DNA of 64,000 bases from assembly GCA_047519745.1 (NCBI GenBank), contig JAPVSJ010000038.1, positions 1 through 64,000 on the forward strand. The letters are read 5' to 3'. The position numbers and the translations under genes were made by a program. Under the pieces are notes generated by a model. The model saw only the letters and a program-made list of their open reading frames with translations, searched no databases and was not told the origin of the DNA. This document shows, piece after piece, positions 27,389 through 35,022 of this stretch; positions within the stretch are counted from its first letter, which is position 1; every line of letters begins with the position of its first letter. The DNA is from VRUE01 sp047519745. Lineage in GTDB: Bacteria > Actinomycetota > Thermoleophilia > Solirubrobacterales > 70-9.

Positions 27389-28830
27389 TTGTTCCTCCGG
27401 AAGATGTCGACGGCGTTGCTGCCGAACGAGGTCGAGTAGAGATAGCGGCCGTTGGGGCTGAGCGCGATCGAGCTGACGCCACTGAGAGCGCGCGCCTGCG
27501 TGCAGCCGGGAACCGAGCGCGGGGCGAGGCAACCGGGACGGCCCGGCTTCTGGACGACCACGCCGGAGCTGCTGCTCCGTTCCAGGACGTCGATCGCACC
27601 GGTCGCAAACGCCGCCGCGTAGACGTTTTCCCCGTCCGGGGAGACGGCGAGCCCCTCGGGCGAGCTCATCGCGCGACCGAACGAGCAGCCGACGGCGCGC
27701 AGCCAGACCAGGCAACCGGTCGTGCCTTCCTTCTGCGCGAGGTTGCCCGAGGAGGCAGAGCGGGTGAAGGAGGTGACGCTGTTGCTGAACAGCGAGGTCA
27801 CATACGCGTCATCGTCTTCGGGGCTGACCGCGACCGCGTTGGCGCCGTCCAGCTCCCGCCCTTCGGTGCAGCCGCTGAGCGCGACGTCGACGATGCAGCC
27901 GCTGCCGTCGGTGGCCTGGGCGAGCGCGCCCGTGGATGGATCGCGCACGAGCACGACGGCGGCGCTGGACAGTGCCGTGGCGGCGTAGACGCTCTTGCCG
28001 TCGCCGCTGATCGCCATCCCCTCCGGCGCCCCCAGGGCGAGGCCGGGAGCGCAGCCGCTCGTCGCCGCGGCGATGCAGCCCGCGCTGCCGCTCGGCTGGG
28101 TCAGCGTGCCGCTGGCCGGATCGCGGTCGAAGATCGCCACCGCGTTGCCGAAGAACGAGCCGACGTAGACGTTCTTGCCGTCCGGGCTGACGACGACGAC
28201 GTCGGGGCCGAGCAGCGCCGTACCGGTCGCGCAACCGGGCAGCGGCACGCCGGCGATACAGCCCGCCGCGCCGGGAAGCTGGCGCAAGGCGCCGGTCGAG
28301 CGGTTGCGCTGGAAGGCGGTGACGGCGTTGCTGCCGCGCGAGGTGACGTAGACGTTGCGGCCGTTGGGACTGACCGCGACCGAGTTCGGCCCGTTCAGCC
28401 CGACCGCCTTGCCGCATTCGAAAGCGCCTTTCGCCGCGACGCATCCACTGGTCCCGCTCGGCTGCCCCAGCGCGCCGGTCTTCGGGTTGCGCCTGAACAC
28501 GGCGATCGCGTTGCTGCGCGAGGAGGCGACGTAGACGTTCTTGCCGTCGTCACTGACGGCGATCGCGCGCGAGCCCATGAAAGGCCCGGGGCCTTCGAGG
28601 GCGCGGGCGGTTCCGCATCCCCTGGTGGGGGCCGAGCGATCGACGAGGCATCCACGCGCTCCCCGAAGCTGGGTCAGCGTGCCCGGTTCAGGCCCCTGGT
28701 GACCTCTTTGGGAGGGGCCGTGTATGGCCGGCGCGGCGAGCGCGCTCGCCGGCAGCGCCAATGCCATCAGAGCGACCAACGCTACAAGCGCGCCTGGGGC
28801 GATCTGGAGGCGTCGAGACGAACGGGGCAT
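27385..28830 (-). CDS. Exported beta-propeller protein (YVTN/lactonase-like repeats)
   Basis: The 481-residue product has an Ala/Leu-rich signal peptide (residues 10-33). About seven blades follow, each containing VAVSPDGKNVYVxS-like strands and a GCxxxxxxxxGCxxGxAL element with paired Cys, so each blade may carry a disulfide. It belongs to the large 6-phosphogluconolactonase/YVTN propeller group, but no catalytic assignment is possible. It lies between the FGE-like gene and the sulfatase and overlaps the latter by ATGA. Confidence 0.8.
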   Translation of the reverse strand: MPRSSRRLQIAPGALVALVALMALALPASALAAPAIHGPSQRGHQGPEPGTLTQLRGARGCLVDRSAPTRGCGTARALEGPGPFMGSRAIAVSDDGKNVYVASSRSNAIAVFRRNPKTGALGQPSGTSGCVAAKGAFECGKAVGLNGPNSVAVSPNGRNVYVTSRGSNAVTAFQRNRSTGALRQLPGAAGCIAGVPLPGCATGTALLGPDVVVVSPDGKNVYVGSFFGNAVAIFDRDPASGTLTQPSGSAGCIAAATSGCAPGLALGAPEGMAISGDGKSVYAATALSSAAVVLVRDPSTGALAQATDGSGCIVDVALSGCTEGRELDGANAVAVSPEDDDAYVTSLFSNSVTSFTRSASSGNLAQKEGTTGCLVWLRAVGCSFGRAMSSPEGLAVSPDGENVYAAAFATGAIDVLERSSSSGVVVQKPGRPGCLAPRSVPGCTQARALSGVSSIALSPNGRYLYSTSFGSNAVDIFRRNK

Positions 28831-28867
28831 TCGTGGCGAGCCTATTCGGCCCCACGGACAGCGACCG

Positions 28868-30148
28868 TCAGCGCTTGCTCACCGCGAGGTCGCCGAGCAC
28901 GCCGATGCGGATTCCCAGCCACGGGTAGGTGGCGTTGTAGAAGGCGTTGTCCTGCGGCTGCAGGCCGATCGCCGAGAGCCAGAGCTGGTAGACGGGTGCG
29001 TTGGCGATGCCTCCGTGCAGGCGGCGCCAGACCCGGTGCCCCTTCGCGCCGAACGGCGGCGGGGTAATCGTGTCGGTCCACTCGACCGCGTTGCCGCCCT
29101 GGTCGAGCGTCCCCCACGGAGACGTGGTCTTCGCCTGCCCGACCGTGCTGAGGCTGCCCTGGTAGGCCTTGGCGTAGGTGGCCGGGGCGATCCCGAACGG
29201 GTTCACGCTGGAGCATGCTTCGGTCGTGAAGGCCGCCGGACACCAGCTCGGGGCGGGCGCGCCGGAGGCGTGGAAGTTGGCCAGCGGTTGGGTCGAGGCG
29301 TTGGTGACGTCTCCGGTCGTCGGATTGAGCGTCGTCGAGCTGGGCTCGCTCGCCGCTTCGTCTTCGGCTTCGAATTCGCCGGGATTGGTCGGGTACTTCC
29401 AGTAGGAGTACTTGCCGCCGCCGCTGGGGTCGAAGTAGGCCGCCTTGATCCACTCGTCCTGGCTGGGGACGACGAAGCCGGACCTGTGCGAGCGGGTCAT
29501 CGCCCGTTCGGTCATGTCGTACATCCCCCGCTCGGTAAGCCGCGAGAGGCGGACGCGGTAGGTGACGTAGCGGAAGCCGCCTTCGCGGCTCGCTTTCTTG
29601 GAGAGGACGCGGCCGTTGTAGAGGGAGTTGACGAAGCGCGCCGAGCGCAGGAAGTTGGCGAAGCCATAGGGCTTGTCGGCCCATTCCGGCGAGGCGACCG
29701 AGTAGTGCTGGCCCTTGGCGGCGCCGGCGGAGAAGCCGATCTGGCCGTACTTGGGCCAGCCGGTCGCGTTCTCGTCGGAGCTGTAGAGCTTGTGCCGGTT
29801 GCGACCGGCCGGGTCGACCGTGTTGAGGAAGGCCACCCACTGGGCGACGGTGACCTCGAGCTGGCCGATGCCGTAGCCGTATTTGACCCCGCCGACCATC
29901 TGGCAGGGAGGCGTGTGCGCTTCCTGCGGCGCTTCTTTGCAGGAGCGGTAGATCGCGTCTTTGAAGGGGGTGATTCCAACCGAGGGGTTCCCCGGGGCGC
30001 CGACTTTGACCGTCTTCAGCGTCAGGATCGACGGCGCCGGGGCGGCCTGCGACGTCGCCGGCCCGGCGAGCGCCGCCGTGGCGACGAGGATCAGCGCCGC
30101 GAAAAGGCGGGTGTGCAGGGCAGCGAGCGAGGCATGGCGAGTTGGCAT
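28868..30148 (-). CDS. Exported SUMF1/FGE-fold protein lacking catalytic cysteines
   Basis: This 426-residue protein has a signal peptide (residues 13-36). Its body has the formylglycine-generating-enzyme fold: IGQLEVTVAQWVAFLNTV, VPSQDEWIKAAYFDPS, SPWGTLDQGGNAVEWTD and a GIRIGVLG end. In true FGE the segment after the EW block has two catalytic Cys (FLCHDSYC in Streptomyces). Here that segment reads LHGGIANAPVYQLWLSA, with no Cys. Other Cys pairs lie elsewhere. It heads the operon with the sulfatase, so a binding or scaffold role is possible. Direct formylglycine formation is doubtful. Confidence 0.78.
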   Translation of the reverse strand: MPTRHASLAALHTRLFAALILVATAALAGPATSQAAPAPSILTLKTVKVGAPGNPSVGITPFKDAIYRSCKEAPQEAHTPPCQMVGGVKYGYGIGQLEVTVAQWVAFLNTVDPAGRNRHKLYSSDENATGWPKYGQIGFSAGAAKGQHYSVASPEWADKPYGFANFLRSARFVNSLYNGRVLSKKASREGGFRYVTYRVRLSRLTERGMYDMTERAMTRSHRSGFVVPSQDEWIKAAYFDPSGGGKYSYWKYPTNPGEFEAEDEAASEPSSTTLNPTTGDVTNASTQPLANFHASGAPAPSWCPAAFTTEACSSVNPFGIAPATYAKAYQGSLSTVGQAKTTSPWGTLDQGGNAVEWTDTITPPPFGAKGHRVWRRLHGGIANAPVYQLWLSAIGLQPQDNAFYNATYPWLGIRIGVLGDLAVSKR

Positions 30149-30249
30149 CTTGTCCTATCGACCGGGGTTGGCAATGCGTTAATCGGCGAGCTCGGGGTGC
30201 AGCCACCTCTCTTCGCCGCGCGAGGCGAAAGCCCTCATTCCCGGGGCAT

Positions 30250-30269
30250 GTATACCGATATTGATATAC
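30250..30269. promoter_or_regulatory. AT-rich palindrome before the HTH-MNT gene
   Basis: GTATA and TATAC arms enclose CCGATATTGA just eight bases before the ATG. The patch is AT-rich in an otherwise GC-rich region. It is a likely operator and -10 region for the XRE-type N-terminal domain of the gene it precedes. Confidence 0.45.
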
Positions 30270-30276
30270 TCATCGC

Positions 30277-30804
30277 ATGTCCTCGATAGCCCAGGCCATT
30301 CGTCAGGCACGACTTGACGCGAATCTCTCGCAGGTTGACCTGGCGGCGCGCGCCGGCACCTCCCAATCGGCGCTGGCTCGCTACGAGACCGGGGCCGCCC
30401 TTCCGACCTTGCCGACCCTCGAGCGACTCTTGGCAGCGTGCGGCAGGCGCCTGGAGATCCAGACGCCCCCCGCGCGGCGGCTCAGCGCAGTCAGCTCAAT
30501 GCGAAGCCGGCTCGGCCCACAGGCGGACAAACTGCGGCGCCACCGCCGCCTATTGCTCGACGCCGCCGAAAGGCACGGCGTCGGTCATCTGCGGGCCTTC
30601 GGGTCTCTCGCGCGTGGCGAAGCGACGGCCGAAAGCGACGTGGACCTCCTCGTAGACCTCAAGCCAGGCCGCACCCTCATCGACCTCGCCGCGTTTCGCC
30701 GCGAGGCCGCGGAGATCCTCGACCTGCCCGTAGACGTCGCAACCACCGACATGCTCAAGGACCACATCCGCGACGAGGTGCTCAGCGAGGCACTCCCCCT
30801 ATGA
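30277..30804 (+). CDS. XRE helix-turn-helix fused to MNT nucleotidyltransferase (antitoxin-like)
   Basis: The 175-residue protein has an XRE/HTH domain at about residues 5-60 (ANLSQVDLAARAGTSQSALARYE) and a minimal nucleotidyltransferase at 95-175. The MNT motif is FGSLARGEATAESDVDLLVD, with Gly109-Ser110 and Asp121/Asp123, so it looks catalytically intact. MNT proteins are antitoxins that AMPylate HEPN ribonucleases; HTH fusions usually autoregulate. No full HEPN gene follows, only an 11-codon frame starting in the overlap ATGA. Confidence 0.82.
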   Translation: MSSIAQAIRQARLDANLSQVDLAARAGTSQSALARYETGAALPTLPTLERLLAACGRRLEIQTPPARRLSAVSSMRSRLGPQADKLRRHRRLLLDAAERHGVGHLRAFGSLARGEATAESDVDLLVDLKPGRTLIDLAAFRREAAEILDLPVDVATTDMLKDHIRDEVLSEALPL

Positions 30805-30836
30805 GCCTTCGCGACCTGATCGCCCTCGACAACTAG
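30801..30836 (+). pseudogene. 11-codon frame where a HEPN toxin would be expected
   Basis: ATG at 30801 overlaps the MNT stop (ATGA) exactly as a partner toxin gene would, but the frame encodes only MSLRDLIALDN before TAG. Seventeen bases later the opposite-strand lipoprotein gene ends. It may be the remnant of a deleted toxin; the alternative is chance. Confidence 0.35.
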
Positions 30837-30852
30837 ATCCTGGCGCGTTTCT

Positions 30853-31329
30853 CTATCCCTGGCCGCAGACCTTGAGGCCGTATTCCTTGGCCATCTTGTT
30901 CGCCGGCCCGAACGGACTCGCCTGGTTGGATTCGAACGGCGCCTGGGGATTCGCTTCGACCTCTTCGACGCCTTCGTCGAGCGCGTCGAGCATCGCCGTG
31001 ATTTCGCCTTCGTCCCCGCTCGGCGCTTCGAGGGCCCGTATTTCTTCCGCCTGGTTCTTGACGTTGGGCGCCAGGATCGTTTCGGAGAGTTCGGCCTGCT
31101 GCGCCTTGGACGGTTCGTCGTTTTCGCCGAGACCGTTTTCTTCCTGGAAGGCTTCGACTTCGGATTCGATTTCGGCGTTCCCCTTCTTGCAGATCGCATC
31201 GGCCTGCGCGACGAACTGCGTCTTGGTCAGCGAAGCGGTTTCGTCGCTGCTACTGCTGCTGCCACACCCAGCCACGACCGCAGCCATGGCGACAACCCCG
31301 ACGAATGCCGCAATAAGTCCCTTGCTCAC
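30853..31329 (-). CDS. Putative lipoprotein
   Basis: The 158-residue product starts at GTG 31329 behind a strong GGAGGAGATCAG. The signal peptide (SKGLIAAFVGVVAMAAVVAG) ends in a lipobox VAGC followed by a Ser run. The mature part is acidic and helical (DAICKKGNAEIESEVEAFQE), with a Cys in DAICKKGN and one at the C-terminus (KVCGQG). It resembles the family of small actinobacterial lipoproteins with a DxICxxxN pattern. Function unknown. Confidence 0.7.
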   Translation of the reverse strand: MSKGLIAAFVGVVAMAAVVAGCGSSSSSDETASLTKTQFVAQADAICKKGNAEIESEVEAFQEENGLGENDEPSKAQQAELSETILAPNVKNQAEEIRALEAPSGDEGEITAMLDALDEGVEEVEANPQAPFESNQASPFGPANKMAKEYGLKVCGQG

Positions 31330-31468
31330 CTGATCTCCTCCAATTTGCGCACCAGCGCTTTGCCCGTAGCCACCTCTCTTCGCCACGACAGGCGAAACCC
31401 TTCATTCGGCCGGGCAGCGGCAAACGCCCTACTGGCGTTGACGCAGCTCAGTTACTGCCGCCACGACG

Positions 31469-31552
31469 CCCCGCCTCGCCGACGGGTCACTGGTCCTCCT
31501 CGCCAACCAGGACCGCTCGCTCTGGGACCCGGATCAGATCGAGCTAGGCCGC
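31469..31552 (+). pseudogene. Fragment of an ECF sigma factor gene
   Basis: About 28 codons read PRLADGSLVLLANQDRSLWD and then PDQIELG. This is very like the central LVLLxDQDRSxWD block of the large SigJ/DUF6596-type ECF sigma factors. No start, sigma-2 or sigma-4 region is nearby. The fragment overlaps the end of the HNH gene on the other strand. It looks like debris left by rearrangement next to the tRNA. Confidence 0.45.
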
Positions 31553-31870
31553 CTGGGCCTGCTTGCGTACGGCGAGAAGCTTGGCGAGTGCCTGAGCCCG
31601 GCGCCACTCCCCGGGCGTTCTTTCACCCTTTGATCGATTGCAGTGCTGACAGGCAGCCACCAAGTTGAATGGCAGGGTTAGACCACCGCGATTCGACGGC
31701 TCAACATGATCGACCTCAGTTGCTCTTTTCCCGCAATAGCGACAGACACGATGGTCTCGTTGCAAGACGGCGATTCGCATCGCATGGGGGATTCGGCGCT
31801 GGTCAGGATCGAGCATAGGCTGGTCGAGGTCAAGCAAGGGATTGCCAGTCAGATTCGGTCTCACGAACAT
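31544..31870 (-). CDS. HNH endonuclease
   Basis: The 108-residue protein holds an HNH fold with RVCRYCGKRATEVDHVEPSN and LVAACQHCNRSKGERTP. It has two zinc CxxC knuckles, the first catalytic His in VDHV, and Asn and His in the later part. Such small HNH proteins act in mobile elements or as accessory nucleases. The ATG at 31870 is chosen; ATG 31918 is possible. A longer frame further upstream crosses the antisense strand of the tRNA and is not protein-like. Confidence 0.78.
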   Translation of the reverse strand: MFVRPNLTGNPLLDLDQPMLDPDQRRIPHAMRIAVLQRDHRVCRYCGKRATEVDHVEPSNRGGLTLPFNLVAACQHCNRSKGERTPGEWRRAQALAKLLAVRKQAQAA

Positions 31871-31930
31871 TGACCTTACTTCGCAAGGCGGCGGTAAAAT
31901 TACTTGGCTAAACTGCATCTTGCAGTACCT

Positions 31931-32004
31931 ACATGGGTAGCTCAGCCAGGTAGAGCGGAGGCTTGATATCCCTCGCGTCGCGGGTTCGAATCCCGCCCCG
32001 TCTT
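31931..32004 (+). tRNA. tRNA-Ile(GAT)-like gene, partly degenerate
   Basis: The 74-base sequence folds as a cloverleaf. The D arm is GCTC/GAGC. The anticodon loop TTGATAT gives GAT. The T arm GCGGG-TTCGAAT-CCCGC is perfect. The acceptor stem has one C-C mismatch and one T-G pair. The anticodon stem is GAGGC with CCCTC, closing with a C-C mismatch. CCA is not encoded. These flaws suggest a diverged or pseudo-tRNA. It borders a region of lower GC, so it may mark an integration site. Confidence 0.6.
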
Positions 32005-32119
32005 CGAGAAATGGCCCCAGGCTGCTGTGAGCGCCAGGGCCTTCTATTCCGCGCCCGAGGAAGTCGATAGCCATTGCCTCTCTGTTAGATCGGCCTTCTC
32101 CGCGCTGTTGACTTGGGCT

Positions 32120-32974
32120 TTAGGGCATCGAGACGAGAACCGCAGCGAGATAGGTGGTCAGCGACCCAAGGACAAGTAGCGCCTCGGACTTCGCGAGGGC
32201 GCCGAGGGGTCGCATGGTGCGAAACATACTCCCTAGACCGGCGATTAGGGCGGCGGCGATTCCTACCCCAATAAACCAGTGCGTCGCGCCGGGGCCGACG
32301 GCAACCCGACAGTGCAGAAAGTAGAGAAGCGCCCCAACTGCAACACCCGACGTGGCCAAACCCGACGCGATCGTTCCCCAACGGTAACCTCGCCTCCTGG
32401 TTCCCAGCCAGTGGTGGCTTGGAGACACCACCCAAGCATCGCCCAAGACCAGAGCCACTAGCACCACCGCCCCAATCGAGGTTCCCATGGCCAGCAGTGC
32501 GAAGAGCGACTTCGTTTCGGGGAGGTAGATCGCTGCCAGAACCTCGAACGCGGCCATGATCGCCACAACCCCGATTGCCGTAGCCGCTCCGGCATAGAGA
32601 CTCGCCGCCGGAAGCTCCGGAGTCAGCCTTTGCTCCGCGCCGATAGCCCCGAGCGCAAAGGCGCCGAGCAGGCAGCCGATAAGACCGAGTACCAACAGGC
32701 TAGTCGCCCGGCCCAGCAAGTGCGGATAGTCGCCGTTATGCGACGACACGATCTCAAAGACGAGGACCACCGCGGTGACGACGAAGCCACCGATGGTTCC
32801 AATGATAGGGGCATATGCGGCCGCTCCTGCCCTAACGTCATATCCAACCGACGTCGTGTAACCCGCCTCTCCACCTTCATCTGAAGGCTCTTCCGCCGTC
32901 TTATGGCCCCCAAGCAAACGAAGGCCAATTGCGAGAGAGAGCGCCAGAAGAACGAAGCGCCTAACGCGTCCCAT
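32120..32974 (-). CDS. Polytopic membrane protein, unknown function
   Basis: The 284-residue product has a positively charged N-terminus, a hydrophilic acidic loop (residues 25-45) and then about seven hydrophobic segments to the C-terminus. No motif is recognised. Codon use is less GC-biased than that of the flanking core genes, which agrees with acquisition as part of the island after the tRNA. The ATG at 32974 has no strong ribosome-binding site. Confidence 0.6.
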   Translation of the reverse strand: MGRVRRFVLLALSLAIGLRLLGGHKTAEEPSDEGGEAGYTTSVGYDVRAGAAAYAPIIGTIGGFVVTAVVLVFEIVSSHNGDYPHLLGRATSLLVLGLIGCLLGAFALGAIGAEQRLTPELPAASLYAGAATAIGVVAIMAAFEVLAAIYLPETKSLFALLAMGTSIGAVVLVALVLGDAWVVSPSHHWLGTRRRGYRWGTIASGLATSGVAVGALLYFLHCRVAVGPGATHWFIGVGIAAALIAGLGSMFRTMRPLGALAKSEALLVLGSLTTYLAAVLVSMP

Positions 32975-33073
32975 GACCGCTTCTTATCACGATTTGCGGT
33001 TATTGATTAGAGATGCTCGAATCTATCGGGACGGTCCCGCCGAACCTAAACCGCTCACGTGATCCAGCTAGAG

Positions 33074-33643
33074 CTAGAGTTTGGTGCCGGCTGGCAGGTA
33101 CTGATCAATGTCTTCGATCACCACCCTCAGCAAATCGCGGTGCTCCAGAGTCCAGTCGAGATGCCCCAGCTCCTTCCGGATCGCAAGGAGCACCCTGGCA
33201 TAGTCCAGTACCGGGTTTTCCGCCTCATGAGATGGCTTCTCGCCGTTGCGCTGCATGGAGACCCACGCCTTAATCACATCCGAGTGACCCCATAGCAGAA
33301 GCTCGTCACTAAACCTCTCAAGGAACGCCACATTGTCCGGCGTGGGCTGCGTCTGCCCTTCTCCCAACTGCTTATTAATCTTGCGAACAAGTTCTACGAA
33401 CTCTTGATAGGTAGGGGCGATCTTATCCCAGCGATATTGGCGGGCAATGCGAACCCGCATAAAGAACTCGCCAGCCGCGAAGACGAGCAGAGCAACGCTG
33501 GCCGCAATCACTGGTCCGGCAACTGCGGCATTCGTTATGAGGCTCTTTATGACAACCCAAAAAACACAACCAACAGCTACTACGCCGAGAAGTAGCAGCA
33601 CCGTGAACAGCCACTGCCGCACGCGTGGCAATCGTTGAGTCAT
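33074..33643 (-). CDS. Two-helix membrane protein with cytosolic helical domain
   Basis: Starting at ATG 33643, the 189-residue protein has two membrane helices (residues about 10-32 and 38-60). A soluble helical part follows, beginning RVRIARQYRWDKIAPTYQEF and containing many Trp/Leu/Glu residues. The frame extends 15 codons further upstream. No family is recognised. Its GC is lower than the window average. It lies next to the small 57-residue gene and the Abi-type gene, so a defence-linked role is possible but not shown. Confidence 0.55.
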   Translation of the reverse strand: MTQRLPRVRQWLFTVLLLLGVVAVGCVFWVVIKSLITNAAVAGPVIAASVALLVFAAGEFFMRVRIARQYRWDKIAPTYQEFVELVRKINKQLGEGQTQPTPDNVAFLERFSDELLLWGHSDVIKAWVSMQRNGEKPSHEAENPVLDYARVLLAIRKELGHLDWTLEHRDLLRVVIEDIDQYLPAGTKL

Positions 33644-33720
33644 GGCACGGAATACTAAAGCGACTGCCTCGCGCGGTGATCGCTGCAAGTGGCCGCCGAA
33701 GACGTCCCTAAGATCAATTT

Positions 33721-33894
33721 ATGGCAAAGAAGGCTCCAAAACACCACGTTGAAGCCATCGAGCGAGCTGCGGCATCACCTCGCCGAACAGGAGCGGAGAC
33801 GGCATCTCTTGCGGCGCGTCTGATGCACGATCCGCGAAAGTCAGTTCGGGAGGTTGCAGCGTCGGCCCTGTCGCAGCGCGCTGCCCAACGATAA
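33721..33894 (+). CDS. Small hypothetical protein (57 aa)
   Basis: The frame begins MAKKAPKHHVEAIERAAASP and ends REVAASALSQRAAQR. The C-terminal half (SLAARLMHDPRKSVREVAASALSQ) resembles short helical proteins common beside mobile or defence genes that end in VAxSALSQ. There is no strong ribosome-binding site. It diverges from the two-helix membrane protein gene with about 77 bases between them. Confidence 0.5.
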   Translation: MAKKAPKHHVEAIERAAASPRRTGAETASLAARLMHDPRKSVREVAASALSQRAAQR

Positions 33895-33926
33895 GTCGCG
33901 GCTTTGAACGAGGCCGACACGGGAAA

Positions 33927-33942
33927 GACCTCCCCTGAGGTC
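33927..33942 (+). terminator. Small hairpin after the 57-aa frame
   Basis: GACCTC and GAGGTC form a perfect 6-bp stem with a four-base loop, 33 bases after the stop. No T-run follows. The rest of the 33895-34142 gap holds no other element I can support. Confidence 0.3.
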
Positions 33943-34142
33943 CTGTGGCCTCCCCAGTCGGCCCCGCTTCTCCCCGCGCCGTGTTCTTCCCTGATGCAGG
34001 CGGTTGGGCCCAGGTGGGATCCCAACCTCGGCCACGCCCCACGCCGGCTAGGCAAGATAGACCCCCCCCAGTTAAGTACAGGAAATTGCGCCGACGGCCG
34101 ACTGGCGCAGGAACGGTCCGTGCGACACGCGATGATTAGTCG

Positions 34143-34913
34143 GTGCCTAATTACCTAGACCATCTGCTCGCCGTCGACGAGTTCACCCGTGCCAGCTCAA
34201 CCGGCTGCGTCATGGGTGGCTATGAAATGCACACCATCGCCCATGCCGCTGGCTTACTGGAGCCCGGCAATGAGGCGGCCGCGAACTGGACCGGAGTATT
34301 GGTCGAACTAGGCTACCTGGCCCACGGGCCGCGCTCGGCTGGCGATCGACGGCCGCTTGTGCCGGGGCGGATGTGGGGAGACAGCGAGCTGCAGCGGTTT
34401 GGCGACTACCGGGTCACCGCGAGCGGGCGCGAGGAGGCGGACCGAATGCGGCGGCTGACCCGGGAGCAGCGCACCGACGCCGCGCTGGGCCTCGGCTTTC
34501 CCAACCTGACACAGTCATGGATGGACGATGGCCAAAGGCGGGCGATCCTGGCTCCGTTGGCCGGCCTACAGGTCGCACTCGACACGGGGAACAACGGTGC
34601 TGCGATCGGGGCGGCGAAAGATCTAGTGGAGGCAGCCTGCAAGATCCGAATCGAGCGCGCCGGGGGGAGCTTTGGCCGTAGCGATTCGCTGCCCACTCTC
34701 TTTAAGGCGACGCGAGAGGCAACCGGAATCCAGGCACCGGGCGAAGAGGTTGCCAAAAGCCTCGCAGCGACGGTGCAGCGACTGGCCGAGCTGCGCAACG
34801 CCGTTGGCGCCGGACACGGACAGGCTTCGGTTCCAAAGCTCGGCGAGCGCGAGGCGCGGCTTGCGGCAACGACGGCGAGCGGCGTCGCGGGCTTCTTGCT
34901 GGGCGACGGGTAA
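34143..34913 (+). CDS. Abortive-infection (Abi C-terminal domain) family protein
   Basis: The 256-residue protein has an N-terminal helical part and a C-terminal domain at about residues 150-250. That domain contains LVEAACKIRIERAG, LPTLFKATREATGI and LAELRNAVGAGHGQ, and then a short helix ending in AGFLLG. This order, especially the RNxxGxGHG motif, matches the Abi_C domain found in phage-defence proteins. The start is GTG 34143. It lies in the lower-GC stretch after the tRNA. The trigger and target are not predictable. Confidence 0.7.
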   Translation: MPNYLDHLLAVDEFTRASSTGCVMGGYEMHTIAHAAGLLEPGNEAAANWTGVLVELGYLAHGPRSAGDRRPLVPGRMWGDSELQRFGDYRVTASGREEADRMRRLTREQRTDAALGLGFPNLTQSWMDDGQRRAILAPLAGLQVALDTGNNGAAIGAAKDLVEAACKIRIERAGGSFGRSDSLPTLFKATREATGIQAPGEEVAKSLAATVQRLAELRNAVGAGHGQASVPKLGEREARLAATTASGVAGFLLGDG

Positions 34914-35022
34914 CGAATCCGAAGCATCGGGACCGATCGGTTAGGAGCCTCGCCAGCCTCGAAGCGAGTAGACAGGCAAGCTCTGGGTATCTGAAACGCG
35001 CAAACGACTGAAGGGATCGCTG

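Noticed and set aside
27389..27715. Longer N-terminus for the sulfatase
   Set aside because: It overlaps the propeller gene in another frame. The ATG at 27388 has a good ribosome-binding site and a Tat-like signal directly after it.
28868..30148. Functional formylglycine-generating enzyme
   Set aside because: The fold fits, but the catalytic Cys segment contains no Cys; the enzyme name was therefore not assigned.
31871..32074. N-terminal extension of the HNH protein
   Set aside because: It reads through the antisense strand of the tRNA-Ile-like gene (GAGFEPATRG type peptide), a known artefact.
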